A DNA stretch of 64,000 nt, taken from Halorubrum tebenquichense DSM 14210. GTDB taxonomy: Archaea > Halobacteriota > Halobacteria > Halobacteriales > Haloferacaceae. Below, piece by piece: positions 49,736 through 59,401 of the stretch (its first letter is position 1; every line of letters begins with the position of its first letter). Position numbers and translations under genes: made by a program. A model generated the notes under the pieces. It saw nothing but the letters and a program-made list of their open reading frames with translations. It was not told the origin of the DNA and ran no database searches. Where the stretch lies: contig NZ_AOJD01000061.1 of NCBI RefSeq assembly GCF_000337415.1, positions 19,358 to 83,357 of the forward strand. Direction: 5' to 3'.

Positions 49736-49808
49736 ACCGCAACGTGAGGGTCGGCCCTGAAAAGGCGTGTCGTTGTGGGGGCGGTTCGGAGCGTCTCCGT
49801 TCGGTCGA

Positions 49809-51548
49809 TCAGAGCCGCTTCGACACGTACGGCCCGTCCTGCCGGTAGCCGAGCTTCTCTCGGTAGTACTCGCGCGCGCCGATCCCGGAGATCACCGCGA
49901 TCTTCCGGTAGCCGGCCTCGCGGGCCAGCTCCTCGGCGCGTTCGAGCAGCCGGGTGCCGTACCCCTGATGCTGCCAGTCGCCGTCGCCGCCGATGCCGAC
50001 CTCGGTGCCGTACACGTGGAGTTCGCGCACCAGCGCGGCGTCTTCGAGCTCCGGCCGGATCGGGTCGCCCTCGGTGCCCGGCGCGCCGGGCTGCTCCGGG
50101 GCGAACGAGGGGAACCGCAGGCGGCAGAACCCGACGAGGAGGTCGCGGACGGGGTCCTCGAAGGCGATGAAATGTTCCGTGCCGCCGCCCGCCTCGTAGG
50201 TGGTGACGGAGAGCTCCACGTCGTCCGGGTCCGGGTCGGCGTCGTTGTGGCCGACCTCGCGGGCGCGGATGTCGCGCTGGACGATCCCCGTCTCCTCGGC
50301 GCGCTGTGCGGCGAGTTGGCGGAGGTTCGACTTCTGGACGCCGGCGTCGATGAAGTCCGCGGGGATGTCTCGCTGGACGCGCTGGAGCCGGGTGTACTTC
50401 GGGATCAGGTCCATCACCTCGGCGACGACGTCGGCCGCCTCCTCGCTCGTGAGCGGGTCGAAGTCCTCGCGCCGCCAGCGGTCGTAGACGCGCGTGCCCT
50501 CGACGACGAGGGTGGGGTAGATCTTCAGGTAGTCCGGCCGCCAGTCGGGGTTCTCGAACAGCTGTCGGAAGTCCTCGATACACATCTCCTTCGTCATCCC
50601 CGGCTGCCCCGGCATCATGTGGAAGCCGACCTTGAACGCGGCGTCGCGCAGGCGGCGGTTGGCGTTCCGGCTCGCCTCGTTGCCGTGCCCGCGGTGCATC
50701 TCGCGGTTGATCCGCTCGTAGGTGGTCTGGACGCCGACCTCGACCTTCGTCCCGCCCAGATCGAGCATCCGGTCGATCTGTTCCGGATCGCACCAGTCCG
50801 GCTTCGTCTCGAAGGTGGTCCCGATGTTGCGGATCGCGTTCGTCTCGTTTTCGGCGATCACGTCTTCGAGGTACTCGAACTCGGTCTCGTCGGGGGCGGG
50901 CGCGAACGACTCACCCTCCGCCGGCTCCGGCTCCTCGTCGAGGTCGTAGTCGTTCATCGCCTGGAGGGCGCGCTTGACGAACCACTCCTGGTAGTCGTGC
51001 GACCGCGCGGTCATCGTCCCGCCCATCAGGATGAGCTCCACCTTGTCGACCGGGTGGCCGATCTTCCGGAGCTGTTCGAGCCGGAGCGTCACCTGCCCGT
51101 ACGGGTCGTAGTCGTTCTGCTCGCCGCGCGCGGCGGCCGGCTCGTGGCCCGTGTACGACTGCGCGGAGGAGAACTCCGAGGCCGGTCCGCCGGGACAGTA
51201 GAGGCACTTCCCGTGCGGGCACAGCTTCGGCGAGGTCATGATCGCGACCGGCGAGACGCCGGAGGCCGTCCGGACGGGCTTGCGCTGGACCACCTCGATC
51301 ACGTCGTCGCGGTGTTCCGCGGGGGCGTGATCGAGTATCTCGGTGTTCTTCGGCACCTTCGGCGAGGAGAACTCCGAGCAGGCGTCGAGCTTGGCGCGTT
51401 CGAGGTCGTCGCGCTCGACCTCGCCCGCGAGGATGCGCTCGACGAGGTGTTCGCAGGTGCGGACGAACGCCTCGGGCTCGTCGCCGCCGGAGTCGCCGTC
51501 GCCCGTCGCGTTCTCGGCGTTCGTGTCGTCCGCCGCGTCCGTGCTCAT
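49809..51548 (-). CDS. elp3: tRNA uridine-34 modification enzyme Elp3
   Basis: The 579-residue protein fuses a radical SAM domain with a C-terminal acetyltransferase. The cluster cysteines are in CPHGKCLYCPGG near residue 110. Other marks include the TSPKLCPHGK region, GGTMTARSHDYQEWF, GVQTTYERINREMHRGH and LKIYPTLVVEGT. The GNAT part has WQHQGYGTRLLERAEELAREAGY near the end. Archaeal Elp3 makes cm5U34 derivatives alone. Start at 51548 chosen since the frame further upstream is rich in basic residues and lacks homology. Confidence 0.96.
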   Translation of the reverse strand: MSTDAADDTNAENATGDGDSGGDEPEAFVRTCEHLVERILAGEVERDDLERAKLDACSEFSSPKVPKNTEILDHAPAEHRDDVIEVVQRKPVRTASGVSPVAIMTSPKLCPHGKCLYCPGGPASEFSSAQSYTGHEPAAARGEQNDYDPYGQVTLRLEQLRKIGHPVDKVELILMGGTMTARSHDYQEWFVKRALQAMNDYDLDEEPEPAEGESFAPAPDETEFEYLEDVIAENETNAIRNIGTTFETKPDWCDPEQIDRMLDLGGTKVEVGVQTTYERINREMHRGHGNEASRNANRRLRDAAFKVGFHMMPGQPGMTKEMCIEDFRQLFENPDWRPDYLKIYPTLVVEGTRVYDRWRREDFDPLTSEEAADVVAEVMDLIPKYTRLQRVQRDIPADFIDAGVQKSNLRQLAAQRAEETGIVQRDIRAREVGHNDADPDPDDVELSVTTYEAGGGTEHFIAFEDPVRDLLVGFCRLRFPSFAPEQPGAPGTEGDPIRPELEDAALVRELHVYGTEVGIGGDGDWQHQGYGTRLLERAEELAREAGYRKIAVISGIGAREYYREKLGYRQDGPYVSKRL

Positions 51549-51625
51549 TACCCTCCGATCGAGGAGTTTCGGGGTTAAGCGTGTCGCACCCCGCGCCGGT
51601 CGGAACCCGGACGGACCACCGAAGA

Positions 51626-51633
51626 GTATATTA
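51626..51633 (+). promoter_or_regulatory. TATA-like box of thiC
   Basis: The sequence gtatatta is centred about 27 bases before the ATG at 51658. There is no room for a THI-box leader, so control by a TPP riboswitch is unlikely. Confidence 0.6.
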
Positions 51634-51657
51634 GCTAGTGGTATAACCGAGTGATTA

Positions 51658-53106
51658 ATGGCCGCAACACAGATCGAACTGGCCCGAGACGGGGAGATCA
51701 CGCCGGCGATGGAGCGCGTCGCGGAGCGAGAGAACTGCGAGGCGGCGTTCGTCCGGCGGCGGGTCGCAGAGGGCCGAGCGGTGATTCCGAACAACCGCGG
51801 TCACGACTCGCTCGATCCGATGGTCATCGGCGAGGACTTCTCGACGAAGGTCAACGCCAACATCGGCAACAGCGAGTCGACGAGCGACCTCGACGCGGAG
51901 CTGCGGAAGCTCCACGCCGCCGTCCACTACGGAGCCGACACCGTCATGGACCTCTCGACTGGCGATCGGCTGGACGAGACTCGCGAGGCGAACGTCGCGT
52001 ACTCGCCGGTCCCGGTCGGAACGGTCCCGATATACGAGGCGGTGAAACGGGCGGAGAGTCCGGAGGAGATCACTCCGGAACTCCTGCTCGACGTGATCGA
52101 GAAACAGGCCGAACAGGGCGTCGATTACATGACGATCCACGCGGGCGTGTTGCTGGAACACCTCCCGCTGACCGACGGTCGAAAGACCGGGATCGTCTCG
52201 CGGGGCGGGTCGATCCTCGCCCAGTGGATCGAGGAGAACGGGGCGCAGAACCCCCTGTACACGAAGTTCGAAGAGATCTGCGAGATCTTCGCGGAACACG
52301 ACGTGACGGTTTCGCTTGGGGACGGCCTCCGTCCCGGGTGCCTCGCCGACGCGAGCGACGAGGCGCAGTTCGCTGAGCTCGAAACCCTCGGCGAGCTCAC
52401 CCGAGTCGCGCGGGACCGCGGCGTTCAGGTGATGGTGGAGGGTCCCGGCCACGTCCCGATGGACGAGATCGCCGACAACGTCGACCGGCAGCAGGAGGTG
52501 TGCGACGGCGCGCCCTTCTACGTCCTCGGGCCCCTCGTGACCGACATCGCCCCCGGCTACGACCACATCACGAGCGCGATCGGCGCGACCGAGGCGGCGC
52601 GTGCGGGCGCGGCGATGCTGTGTTACGTCACGCCGAAGGAACACCTCGGCCTCCCCGACGCGGAGGACGTTCGGGACGGGCTGGCGGCGTACCGGATCGC
52701 GGCGCACGCCGCCGACGTCGCCGCCGACCGCCCGGGTGCGCGCGACTGGGACGACGCACTCTCCGAGGCGCGCTACGAGTTCGACTGGACGCGGCAGTTC
52801 GACCTCGCCCTCGACCCGGAGCGCGCGCGGAACTACCACGATCAGACGCTCCCCGGAGACAACTACAAGGAGGCCCGGTTCTGCTCGATGTGCGGCGCGG
52901 AGTTCTGCTCGATGCGCATCGACCAAGACGCCCGGGACGCGGACGGGGAGATGTCCGACATCGGCGGCGAGACCGACCTCGACGCGTCGGCCGCCGCGGC
53001 GGTGAACGTCCCCCCGGTCGGTACCCACGACACCGACCGCGTCCCGGACGAGATCGAGATCGGAGGGGTCACGTTCACCCCGGAGGCGGAACGAGCGGAC
53101 GACTGA
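51658..53106 (+). CDS. thiC: Phosphomethylpyrimidine synthase ThiC
   Basis: The 482-residue radical SAM enzyme converts aminoimidazole ribotide to HMP phosphate for thiamine. Motifs: [81 protein letters not shown] and the C-terminal 4Fe-4S motif [11 protein letters not shown] near residue 413. The protein starts [12 protein letters not shown]; length is normal for the archaeal type. Leaderless promoter. Other thiamine genes are not in the window. Confidence 0.97.
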   Translation: MAATQIELARDGEITPAMERVAERENCEAAFVRRRVAEGRAVIPNNRGHDSLDPMVIGEDFSTKVNANIGNSESTSDLDAELRKLHAAVHYGADTVMDLSTGDRLDETREANVAYSPVPVGTVPIYEAVKRAESPEEITPELLLDVIEKQAEQGVDYMTIHAGVLLEHLPLTDGRKTGIVSRGGSILAQWIEENGAQNPLYTKFEEICEIFAEHDVTVSLGDGLRPGCLADASDEAQFAELETLGELTRVARDRGVQVMVEGPGHVPMDEIADNVDRQQEVCDGAPFYVLGPLVTDIAPGYDHITSAIGATEAARAGAAMLCYVTPKEHLGLPDAEDVRDGLAAYRIAAHAADVAADRPGARDWDDALSEARYEFDWTRQFDLALDPERARNYHDQTLPGDNYKEARFCSMCGAEFCSMRIDQDARDADGEMSDIGGETDLDASAAAAVNVPPVGTHDTDRVPDEIEIGGVTFTPEAERADD

Positions 53107-53173
53107 AGCGGTTCGGCGACCGGCGGGACCGTCGCGCCGATCCGCTCGTTTTAGGTCGGCCGGAGCGTACCGC

Positions 53174-54697
53174 GTGAACGTGTTACGGAAGGACCTCCTG
53201 CGCGTCTCCCGGGCGGGCGGCGGCTACCGTCCGCAGTTCACGACCCGGGAACACCGCCCGCTCGCGGCGCGGGTCCTCGGGACCTTCGAGTCGCACGTCG
53301 GCGATCGCCGCGGCGACCTCGACGACGCGCTGGCGGACTTGGAGGCCGACGCCGCCGCCCGCAACGGCGATTTTAAGCTGGTTCGCGGGCTCGCGGCGCT
53401 CGTCGAGCGCGAGTGCGAGTTCGAGACGCGCGCACCGGTCCCGCCGCGTCGCGTCCGCCGGGCCGCGTTCGAGGCCGCGGCGGCGGTCGGCGTCGCGAGC
53501 GAGGCGGAGCGGGAGACCGCGGTCGGCCGCGCGGCCGACGCGCTGGGAATCGAGCCGAGGGACGTGGAGGCGTCGCTGTACGCCGACCGCGACGTGAATC
53601 GGGTCCTCGTCGACGCCGACGTGCGCTGGGACCCGGACGACCTGCTGGAGCAGTACGACCTCTCGCTGGCCCAGACCGCGCTGTTCGACGCCACCGAGGT
53701 CAGGGTCAGGTCGAACGACCCGAAGCGGCTCGTCTCGGCGGTGAAGCGGCTGCGGCTGATGTACGAGGTAGAGAAGACGCCGGAGGGGCGAGAGCTGGTC
53801 GTCACCGGTCCCGACGCGCTGTTCACGCGCACCCGACGCTACGGCACGGCGTTCGCGCGGCTGCTCCGGACCGTCGCCGAGTCGGCCGAGTGGTCGCTCT
53901 CGGCGACGATCGACGACCGCGGCCGCGAGCGCACGATGCGGCTCTCGGACGGCGACGTGACCGTGCCCGACGTGGAGCCGGTCGCGGAGCCGACGTTCGA
54001 CAGCGGGGTCGAGGCCGACTTCGCCGGGCGCGTCCGCGGCCTCGACCTCGACTGGACGCTGGTCCGCGAGCCGGAGCCGCTGGAGACCGGCGCGAGCGTG
54101 ATGATCCCGGACTTCGCGTTCGACTACGACCACGCCGACTTCCGCCTGTTCTTCGAGGTGATGGGCTTCTGGACCCCCGAGTACGTCGAGAAGAAGCTCG
54201 GCCAGCTCGCCGACGTGGAGGACGTGGACCTGCTCGTCGCCGTCGACGAGAGCCTCGGCGTCGGCGAGGAGATCGCCGCCCGCGACCACCGCGTCGTCAC
54301 CTACTCCGGGACGGTGCGCGTGAAGGACGTGGTCGACGTGCTCCGCGAGTACGAGGCCGAGTTCGTCGCCGACGCGGCCGCCGCCCTCCCGGACGAACTC
54401 GTCCCCGACGCCGACGCGATCGGACTGGCCGAACTGGCCGCCGAGCGCGGCGTGAGCGTCGAGGCGGTCGAGGGGGTGTCGTTCCCCGAGCACGAACGGG
54501 TCGGCCGCACGCTCGTGCGGCCCGCGGTGTTGGCGGCCGTCGGGGGAGAGATCGAGCCGGGGATATCGCTCTCGGCGGCAGAGGCGATCCTCGACGAACA
54601 CGGCCTCGACGACGCCAGCGCCGCGCTCTCGCGGCTCGGGTTCCGCGTCGAGTGGGAGGGGCTCGGCGGCGGGACGGTGCGGGAGAAGGCGGAGTGA
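53174..54697 (+). CDS. Bax1-like nuclease (DUF790)
   Basis: The 507-residue protein begins with a GTG codon and MNVLRKDLLRVSRAGGGYRPQF. The C-terminal half includes MIPDFAFDYDHADFRLFFEVMGFWTPEYVEKKLGQL near residues 310-345, the DUF790 nuclease core with acidic residues and FWTPEYVEKK. In archaea these proteins (Bax1) pair with the XPB helicase in DNA repair. No XPB gene lies in the window, so it is encoded apart from its partner here, or acts alone. The N-terminal part is less conserved. Confidence 0.85.
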   Translation: MNVLRKDLLRVSRAGGGYRPQFTTREHRPLAARVLGTFESHVGDRRGDLDDALADLEADAAARNGDFKLVRGLAALVERECEFETRAPVPPRRVRRAAFEAAAAVGVASEAERETAVGRAADALGIEPRDVEASLYADRDVNRVLVDADVRWDPDDLLEQYDLSLAQTALFDATEVRVRSNDPKRLVSAVKRLRLMYEVEKTPEGRELVVTGPDALFTRTRRYGTAFARLLRTVAESAEWSLSATIDDRGRERTMRLSDGDVTVPDVEPVAEPTFDSGVEADFAGRVRGLDLDWTLVREPEPLETGASVMIPDFAFDYDHADFRLFFEVMGFWTPEYVEKKLGQLADVEDVDLLVAVDESLGVGEEIAARDHRVVTYSGTVRVKDVVDVLREYEAEFVADAAAALPDELVPDADAIGLAELAAERGVSVEAVEGVSFPEHERVGRTLVRPAVLAAVGGEIEPGISLSAAEAILDEHGLDDASAALSRLGFRVEWEGLGGGTVREKAE

Positions 54698-54713
54698 GTC
54701 CCCGACGCGGTTC

Positions 54714-55244
54714 CTACTCCACGACCGGCAGGTCCGCCCGGCTGCCCTTCGGGACCACCGACCGCAGTTCGTCGTAGAGGTACAGCCCGACACCGATCGG
54801 GACCGACTCGCCGGCGACCTCGTGGGTCGCGATCAGGTACCCCCAGTCGCCGTCCCACTCGGGCAGGTCCTGGTCCTCGCCGGCCGCGAACCGGGACGCT
54901 CGCTCGGGACCCAGTTCGACGACGTTCTTCGTCGCGTGCCGGCCGAACCGGGAGACCGCCCGGCCCGTCGGCTTCCAGTGCTCCTGTCGCGTGCGGAGGA
55001 AGGTCATCCCTATCGCCTCGACCTCGCTCGGGTCGGTCGCCTCGCCGTTGTATATCCAGACCTTCCCAGCGCCCTTCTCCCAGAAGCTGTACCCCTCGAA
55101 GACCGCCGGCTCGATTCCGAACCGCTCGTGCCACCAGTCGAGGACCTCCTGCCGGCTCGCGCGCCCCTCGACCTCCCGCTCGTCGGGAGTCGCCGGCACC
55201 CGGTCGAACTGCTGGCCGTCGTTTTCGGGCGCGTCGTCGCTCAT
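54714..55244 (-). CDS. PUA-like RNA-binding partner of the NSUN methyltransferase
   Basis: The 176-residue protein contains VLDWWHERFGIEPAVFEGYSFWEKGAGKVWIYNG, then IGMTFLRTRQEHWKPTGRAVSRFG and WGYLIATHEV. The pattern of a small beta domain with RFGR and a PVG strand resembles the PUA-like C-terminal domain of NOL1/NOP2/Sun proteins. Its ATG overlaps the stop of the m5C methyltransferase gene (ATGA), supporting a split enzyme where this subunit holds the RNA. Family not proven. Confidence 0.72.
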   Translation of the reverse strand: MSDDAPENDGQQFDRVPATPDEREVEGRASRQEVLDWWHERFGIEPAVFEGYSFWEKGAGKVWIYNGEATDPSEVEAIGMTFLRTRQEHWKPTGRAVSRFGRHATKNVVELGPERASRFAAGEDQDLPEWDGDWGYLIATHEVAGESVPIGVGLYLYDELRSVVPKGSRADLPVVE

Positions 55245-56206
55245 GCGGCCACCTCCTCGTCGTCGGCCGCCCCGCCGTCGCTCACGGCGTCGTCTCCCTC
55301 GCCGCCGACCCGCAGCTTCGCGCAGAAGAACCCGCCCGTGTCGTTGCGGTGCGGGTAGATGCGCTTCGCGCGCGTCACCGACTCGTCGTACGTCTCGCCG
55401 TCCCACTCGGTGACGCCGGGGTCCGTCTCGACCGGGAGGTCGAACGCGACGAGTTCGCAGTCCTCCCCGTCGAGGACGTGGTCGAGGACCGCCTCGTTCT
55501 CCTCCGGAGCGAACGTACACGTTGAGTAGACGACGACTCCGCCGGGACGGGTCGCCTGAACGGCGCGGGCCAGCACGCCCTTCTGGATCCCCGCGACCGC
55601 GTGGACGTGGTCGAGCGTCCACTGGTCTAAGACGTCCGGGTTCTTGCGGCAGGTGCCCTCACACGAGCAGGGGGCGTCGACCAGCGCGCGGTCGAACTCG
55701 TCGAACGCCAGCGGCTTCAAAGAGAAGTTCCGGGCGTCCTGGTTCGTGACGACGGTGTTCGTGATCCCGAGCCGTTCCGCGTTATGCCGGAGCGCGGAGA
55801 GGCGGCCGAGGTTGTTGTCGTTGGCGACGACGGTCCCCTCGTCGCCCATCGCGTCCGCGATCTGGGTGGTCTTGCTGCCGGGGGCCGCGCAGGCGTCCCA
55901 GACGCGCTCGCCCGGCCGCGGGTCGAGCGCGAGGCCGGGCAGCACGGACACCTCCTCCTGTCCGTGCGTCCAGCCGTGGACGTACGGCCAGTTGCCGCCG
56001 GGGTTCCCGTCCGGGAGCCGGAAGAGGCCGTCGTGCCAGTCGACCGCCTCGTAGGCGACGCCCGCCTCGTCGAACGCCTCGCGGACGCGGGCCGGCGTCG
56101 CCGCGATCTCGTTCGTGCGCACGACCGAGGGGAGGGGACGGTCGCACGCCGCCCGGAACGCGTCGACGTCGTCGACGAGCGACTCGTATCGGTCGAGCGG
56201 ATTCAT
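55241..56206 (-). CDS. RNA m5C methyltransferase (NSUN/RsmB family)
   Basis: The 321-residue SAM-dependent enzyme has DACAAPGSKTTQIADAMGDEG (motif I) near residue 110, ANDNNLGRLSALRHNAERLG, the catalytic-cysteine motifs VDAPCSCEGTCRKNPDV near 175 and VYSTCTFAPEENEAV near 225. It methylates cytosine-5 in tRNA or rRNA; the substrate is not evident. The protein lacks a long N-terminal extension and lacks the PUA domain, which seems to be encoded by the overlapping downstream gene. Start at 56206 fits MNPLDRYESLVDDVDAF. Confidence 0.92.
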   Translation of the reverse strand: MNPLDRYESLVDDVDAFRAACDRPLPSVVRTNEIAATPARVREAFDEAGVAYEAVDWHDGLFRLPDGNPGGNWPYVHGWTHGQEEVSVLPGLALDPRPGERVWDACAAPGSKTTQIADAMGDEGTVVANDNNLGRLSALRHNAERLGITNTVVTNQDARNFSLKPLAFDEFDRALVDAPCSCEGTCRKNPDVLDQWTLDHVHAVAGIQKGVLARAVQATRPGGVVVYSTCTFAPEENEAVLDHVLDGEDCELVAFDLPVETDPGVTEWDGETYDESVTRAKRIYPHRNDTGGFFCAKLRVGGEGDDAVSDGGAADDEEVAA

Positions 56207-56331
56207 TGGCTCCCCTTTCGCGCCGGGCCGTTAGACGGTTTCGGGACGCGGGCGGCCGGCCCGCGCTCGGACCCGACCCCGCGCCCGACGCGCGCCGCAC
56301 CTTTAGGTCCGTGCCAGTCGTACCCTCGCGC

Positions 56332-57069
56332 ATGACGCGCATCTCCGTCGTCGACGACGTCTCGCTGGAGGAGCCGACGCTGATCGAGGGGTTCCCAGGC
56401 GTCGGGCTCGTCGGGAAGATCGCGACCGACCACCTGATCGACGTCCACGAGATGACCCACCACGCGAACGTCCACTGCGACGGCCTCCCGCCGGTTGCGG
56501 TGTATCACGAAGGCGAGACGGCCGCGACGACCCCGGTTCGGCTGTACGCCGACCCCGAGAACGACCTCGTCGCGCTCCGCAGCGACGTGCCGGTGAAGCC
56601 GGGCGCGGCGACGGAGGTGGCGGCGTGTCTCGGCTCGTGGTTCGACGAGGTCGATCTGTTCCCGGTGTTCCTGTCGGGGCTCGGCCGCGAGAAGGACGAG
56701 TCCCCGCCGGACCTGTACGGGATCGCGACCGGCGACGGCGGCGAGGCGCTCGCGCGCGCCGAGGTGACGGAACCGCCCGAGTCCGGACTCGTCTCCGGGC
56801 CGACGGGCGCGATGCTGGCGGCCGCGCTGGAAGACGGTCGCGACGCCGTCGGGCTGGTCGTCGAGTCCGACCCGAAGTTCCCCGACCCCGAGGCGGCGCG
56901 GGCGCTCATCCGCGACGGGATCGACCCCGTCGCTGGGATCGAGACGCCGACCGACGGACTCGTGGAGCAGGCGACCGAGATCCGGGAGGCGAAACAGCAG
57001 CTCGCCGAGCAGATGCGGGCGGCGACGGAGGAGAGCACGCAGGCCGAGCCGCTGAAGATGTTCCAGTAG
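56332..57069 (+). CDS. PAC2-family proteasome assembly chaperone-like protein
   Basis: The 245-residue protein has the PAC2 pattern: EEPTLIEGFPGVGLVGKIATDHLID near residues 12-35, CDGLPPVAVYHEG, VSGPTGAMLAAALEDGRDAVGL near 160 and VVESDPKFPDPEAARALI. Archaeal PbaB-type relatives help assemble or activate the 20S proteasome. The C-terminus ends ...ESTQAEPLKMFQ, with a short hydrophobic-x-Phe tail that could dock on a proteasome ring (inference). A TATA-like ctttagg at 56301-56307 lies about 27 bases before the start. Divergent from the methyltransferase gene. Confidence 0.88.
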   Translation: MTRISVVDDVSLEEPTLIEGFPGVGLVGKIATDHLIDVHEMTHHANVHCDGLPPVAVYHEGETAATTPVRLYADPENDLVALRSDVPVKPGAATEVAACLGSWFDEVDLFPVFLSGLGREKDESPPDLYGIATGDGGEALARAEVTEPPESGLVSGPTGAMLAAALEDGRDAVGLVVESDPKFPDPEAARALIRDGIDPVAGIETPTDGLVEQATEIREAKQQLAEQMRAATEESTQAEPLKMFQ

Positions 57070-57078
57070 GGAGAGCGG

Positions 57079-58464
57079 TTATCGATCCGGCGAGTCGCTC
57101 GCGTCGGTCTCTAACTCGTCGAGTATCGGTCGGTACTTCAGCTGGACCTCGTCCCACTCGCGGTCGGGGTCGGAGTCGGAGACGATGCCGACGCCCGCGA
57201 ACAGCGTGGCGCGCCGCCGGCTCGCGACGGCCGAGCGGATCGCGACCGCGAACGCGCCGTTGCCCGCGGCGTCGATCCAGCCCACCGGGGCGGCGTACCA
57301 GCCGCGGTCGAACGGCTCCGTCTCGCGGATCGTCTCCAGCGCGCGGTCCGGCGGCAGTCCGCCGACCGCGGGCGTCGGGTGGAGCGCCTCGACGAGGTCG
57401 AGCACGTGACGGTCCGCGTCGAGTTCGGCGGTGATCGGCGTGTGGAGGTGCTGGACCGTCGCGAGCCGCCGGACGCGACGCTCGCCCGCGGAGACGGAGG
57501 CCGCGAACGGCTCCAGCTGATCGCGGACGGTCTCCGCGACCAGCTCGTGTTCGTGGACGTTCTTCTCGTCGTCGAGCAGCTCCTGCGCGAGCCACTCGTC
57601 CTCGGCCGGCGTCTCGCCGCGCCCGGTCGTCCCGGCGAGGGCGTCCGTCTCGACGGTCCGACCGCGCAGCGAGACCAGTCGCTCGGGCGTGGCACCGAAG
57701 AAGGCGCGCTCGCCGCCGGCCGGTTCGAACCAGTAGCGGTGGCAATCGGGGTACTTCTCCGCGAGGCGTTCGAGCGTGGCCGCCTCCGGGAAGTCCGCCG
57801 CGAGGTCGGCCTCCAGCGCCTGCGCGAGCACCACCTTCCGGAGGTCACCGTCGCGGATCCGGTCGACCGCGGCGGCGACGCTCTCGCGCCACGCCGCGCG
57901 GCTCGTCGTCCGACGGCTCTCGCGGATCCCCGGTCGAGGGCTGCGAGCGGCGCGGTCGGCGGTCGAGTCTGCGGGATCCGCCGCGTCGAGCGCCGCGAAG
58001 CGGTCGACCTCACGCGCCAGCCGGTCCTCGACGGCGGGGACGTCGGCGTCGTCGCCGACCGCGTTGACCGTCAGCCACGCGCCGCCGTCGTCCGCGACCG
58101 TCAGCTGGACCCGCGGCAGCACGAACCGCGCCTCGGAGAAGGGCTTCCACGGGTCGCCGTCGCAGGCCCCCTCGTGGAAGGCGAACCCGCCGAAGACGCG
58201 GGGGCGGGCCGCCTCGGTCCCGGCGTGGACGTCGCCGGCCTCGAACAGCTCGGTCGTCGCCTCGCGGACCGCGGCGAACCGGTCGGTCCCGGACGCGGTC
58301 AGCGTCGCGGCCGCGCCGCCGCCGAGCACCAGCGCGTCGTCGGGCGCGCTCCAGGTCGTGCGCGGCGACGAGAGCGCGTCGAACGCCGCCGCGAACGCCG
58401 GCTCGTCGATCTCCGTGGTCCGGCTGACCAGCGGCGGCGACGACCGCGAGCGCGCCTGTTCCAT
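57079..58464 (-). CDS. menF: Isochorismate synthase (menaquinone branch)
   Basis: The 461-residue chorismate-binding enzyme converts chorismate to isochorismate, the first step to menaquinone. Marks are RVFGGFAFHEGA near residue 110, KVVLAQALEADLAADFPEAATL, YRYWFEPAGGERAFFGATPERLVSLRG (near 225-250), VETDALAGTTGRGETPAEDEW, VQHLHTPITAELDA, LHPTPAVGGLPPDRALETI and GWIDAAGNGAFAVAIRSA. MenD and others are not in the window. Stops converge with the PAC2 gene 10 bases apart. Ends with a Ser/Asp-rich tail. Confidence 0.93.
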   Translation of the reverse strand: MEQARSRSSPPLVSRTTEIDEPAFAAAFDALSSPRTTWSAPDDALVLGGGAAATLTASGTDRFAAVREATTELFEAGDVHAGTEAARPRVFGGFAFHEGACDGDPWKPFSEARFVLPRVQLTVADDGGAWLTVNAVGDDADVPAVEDRLAREVDRFAALDAADPADSTADRAARSPRPGIRESRRTTSRAAWRESVAAAVDRIRDGDLRKVVLAQALEADLAADFPEAATLERLAEKYPDCHRYWFEPAGGERAFFGATPERLVSLRGRTVETDALAGTTGRGETPAEDEWLAQELLDDEKNVHEHELVAETVRDQLEPFAASVSAGERRVRRLATVQHLHTPITAELDADRHVLDLVEALHPTPAVGGLPPDRALETIRETEPFDRGWYAAPVGWIDAAGNGAFAVAIRSAVASRRRATLFAGVGIVSDSDPDREWDEVQLKYRPILDELETDASDSPDR

Positions 58465-58567
58465 GCGTTACGTGTCGGGGACGGGGACTCTTTACCCTGA
58501 CTATCGAGGCGGGTAGACGGGGGAAATCCGAGCGACGGGAGTAAAGTCAAGCGAGAATCGACGAGCG

Positions 58568-59182
58568 TCAGCTGTAGCGCTCCTCGTTCCAGGGGTTCGC
58601 CGTGTCGCTGTACCCCCGCTTCTCCCAGTAGCCGAGCTCCTTCTCCGTGAGGAACTCGACGCCGGAGACCCACTTCGCGCCCTTGTACGCGTACTTGTGC
58701 GGCGTGACGACGCGGATCGGGCCGCCGTGGTCGGCGGGCAGGTCGTCGCCGTCGAAGCCGTACGTCAGCTGGACGCCCGGCTTCGTACACTCGTCGAGCG
58801 GGAGGTCGGTCGTGTAACCGTCGAGCGCGTGGAACATGACGTGTTCGGCGTCGTCGGTCACGCCGGCGCGTTCGGCCAACTCCGCGAAGGCGACGCCCGC
58901 GAACTCGCAGTCGAACCTGCTCCACCCCGTCACGCAGTGGAAGTCCTGCCGCTGGGTGACGCTCGGGAGGTCGCGGAACTCGTCGAGCGAGAAGGAGAGC
59001 GGCTCCTCGACTGCGCCCCACACCTCGAGTTCGAACGTCTCCGGGTCCCACGAGGGGGTCCCGCTCTTCGAGAGGACGGGGAAGCCGTCGGTCTCGCGTT
59101 GGCCCGGCGGGAGCCGGTCGTCGCCGTACTCGCGGTAGAGGTCCGTGAGATCCTCCACGGAGTCGGCACGGGATGCTGTCAT
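58568..59182 (-). CDS. Small molybdopterin oxidoreductase (sulfite oxidase fold)
   Basis: The 204-residue protein is one domain of the sulfite-oxidase/YedY fold: PSWDPETFELEVWGAVEEPLSFSLDEFRDLP, the molybdenum-liganding Cys in QDFHCVTGWSRFDCEFAGV near residue 85, MFHALDGYTTDLPLDEC and YGFDGDDLPADHGGPIRVVTPHKYAYKGAKWV. Unlike YedY it has no Tat signal, so it is likely cytoplasmic. The start at 59182 is chosen because the sequence upstream is AT-rich promoter DNA. Divergent from an RHH regulator, which may control it. Confidence 0.88.
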   Translation of the reverse strand: MTASRADSVEDLTDLYREYGDDRLPPGQRETDGFPVLSKSGTPSWDPETFELEVWGAVEEPLSFSLDEFRDLPSVTQRQDFHCVTGWSRFDCEFAGVAFAELAERAGVTDDAEHVMFHALDGYTTDLPLDECTKPGVQLTYGFDGDDLPADHGGPIRVVTPHKYAYKGAKWVSGVEFLTEKELGYWEKRGYSDTANPWNEERYS

Positions 59183-59285
59183 GGACTCCGATACGACCCG
59201 GACCGACGTATGGATGTCGCTCCCGAGAGGGGATCGCGGGCGAGCGCTCGGCTCCCGCGATCGGTGTCGGCGCGTTCGAAATATC

Positions 59286-59299
59286 GAAACAGGTGTTTC
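59286..59299. promoter_or_regulatory. Palindromic operator candidate between Moco enzyme and RHH gene
   Basis: The sequence gaaacaggtgtttc is a perfect 6-bp inverted repeat with a 2-base centre, flanked by ttcgaaatatcgaa at 59276-59289. It lies in AT-rich DNA about midway between the two divergent starts at 59182 and 59402. A ribbon-helix-helix dimer binding site would look like this. Confidence 0.5.
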
Positions 59300-59365
59300 A
59301 TCGATCAAAAAGAGAATTTCCGAGATCGGTTTTGAGTTTTCAATTATACGGATCTGCGACGCCAC

Positions 59366-59374
59366 TTTTATATG
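59366..59374 (+). promoter_or_regulatory. TATA-like box of the RHH gene
   Basis: The sequence ttttatatg is centred about 30 bases before the ATG at 59402. Confidence 0.55.
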
Positions 59375-59401
59375 TACTATCCCACAAGACCCGGACAGCA
59401 A

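Noticed and set aside
51600..51657. TPP riboswitch before thiC
   Set aside because: The TATA box is 27 bases before the ATG, leaving no leader for a riboswitch.
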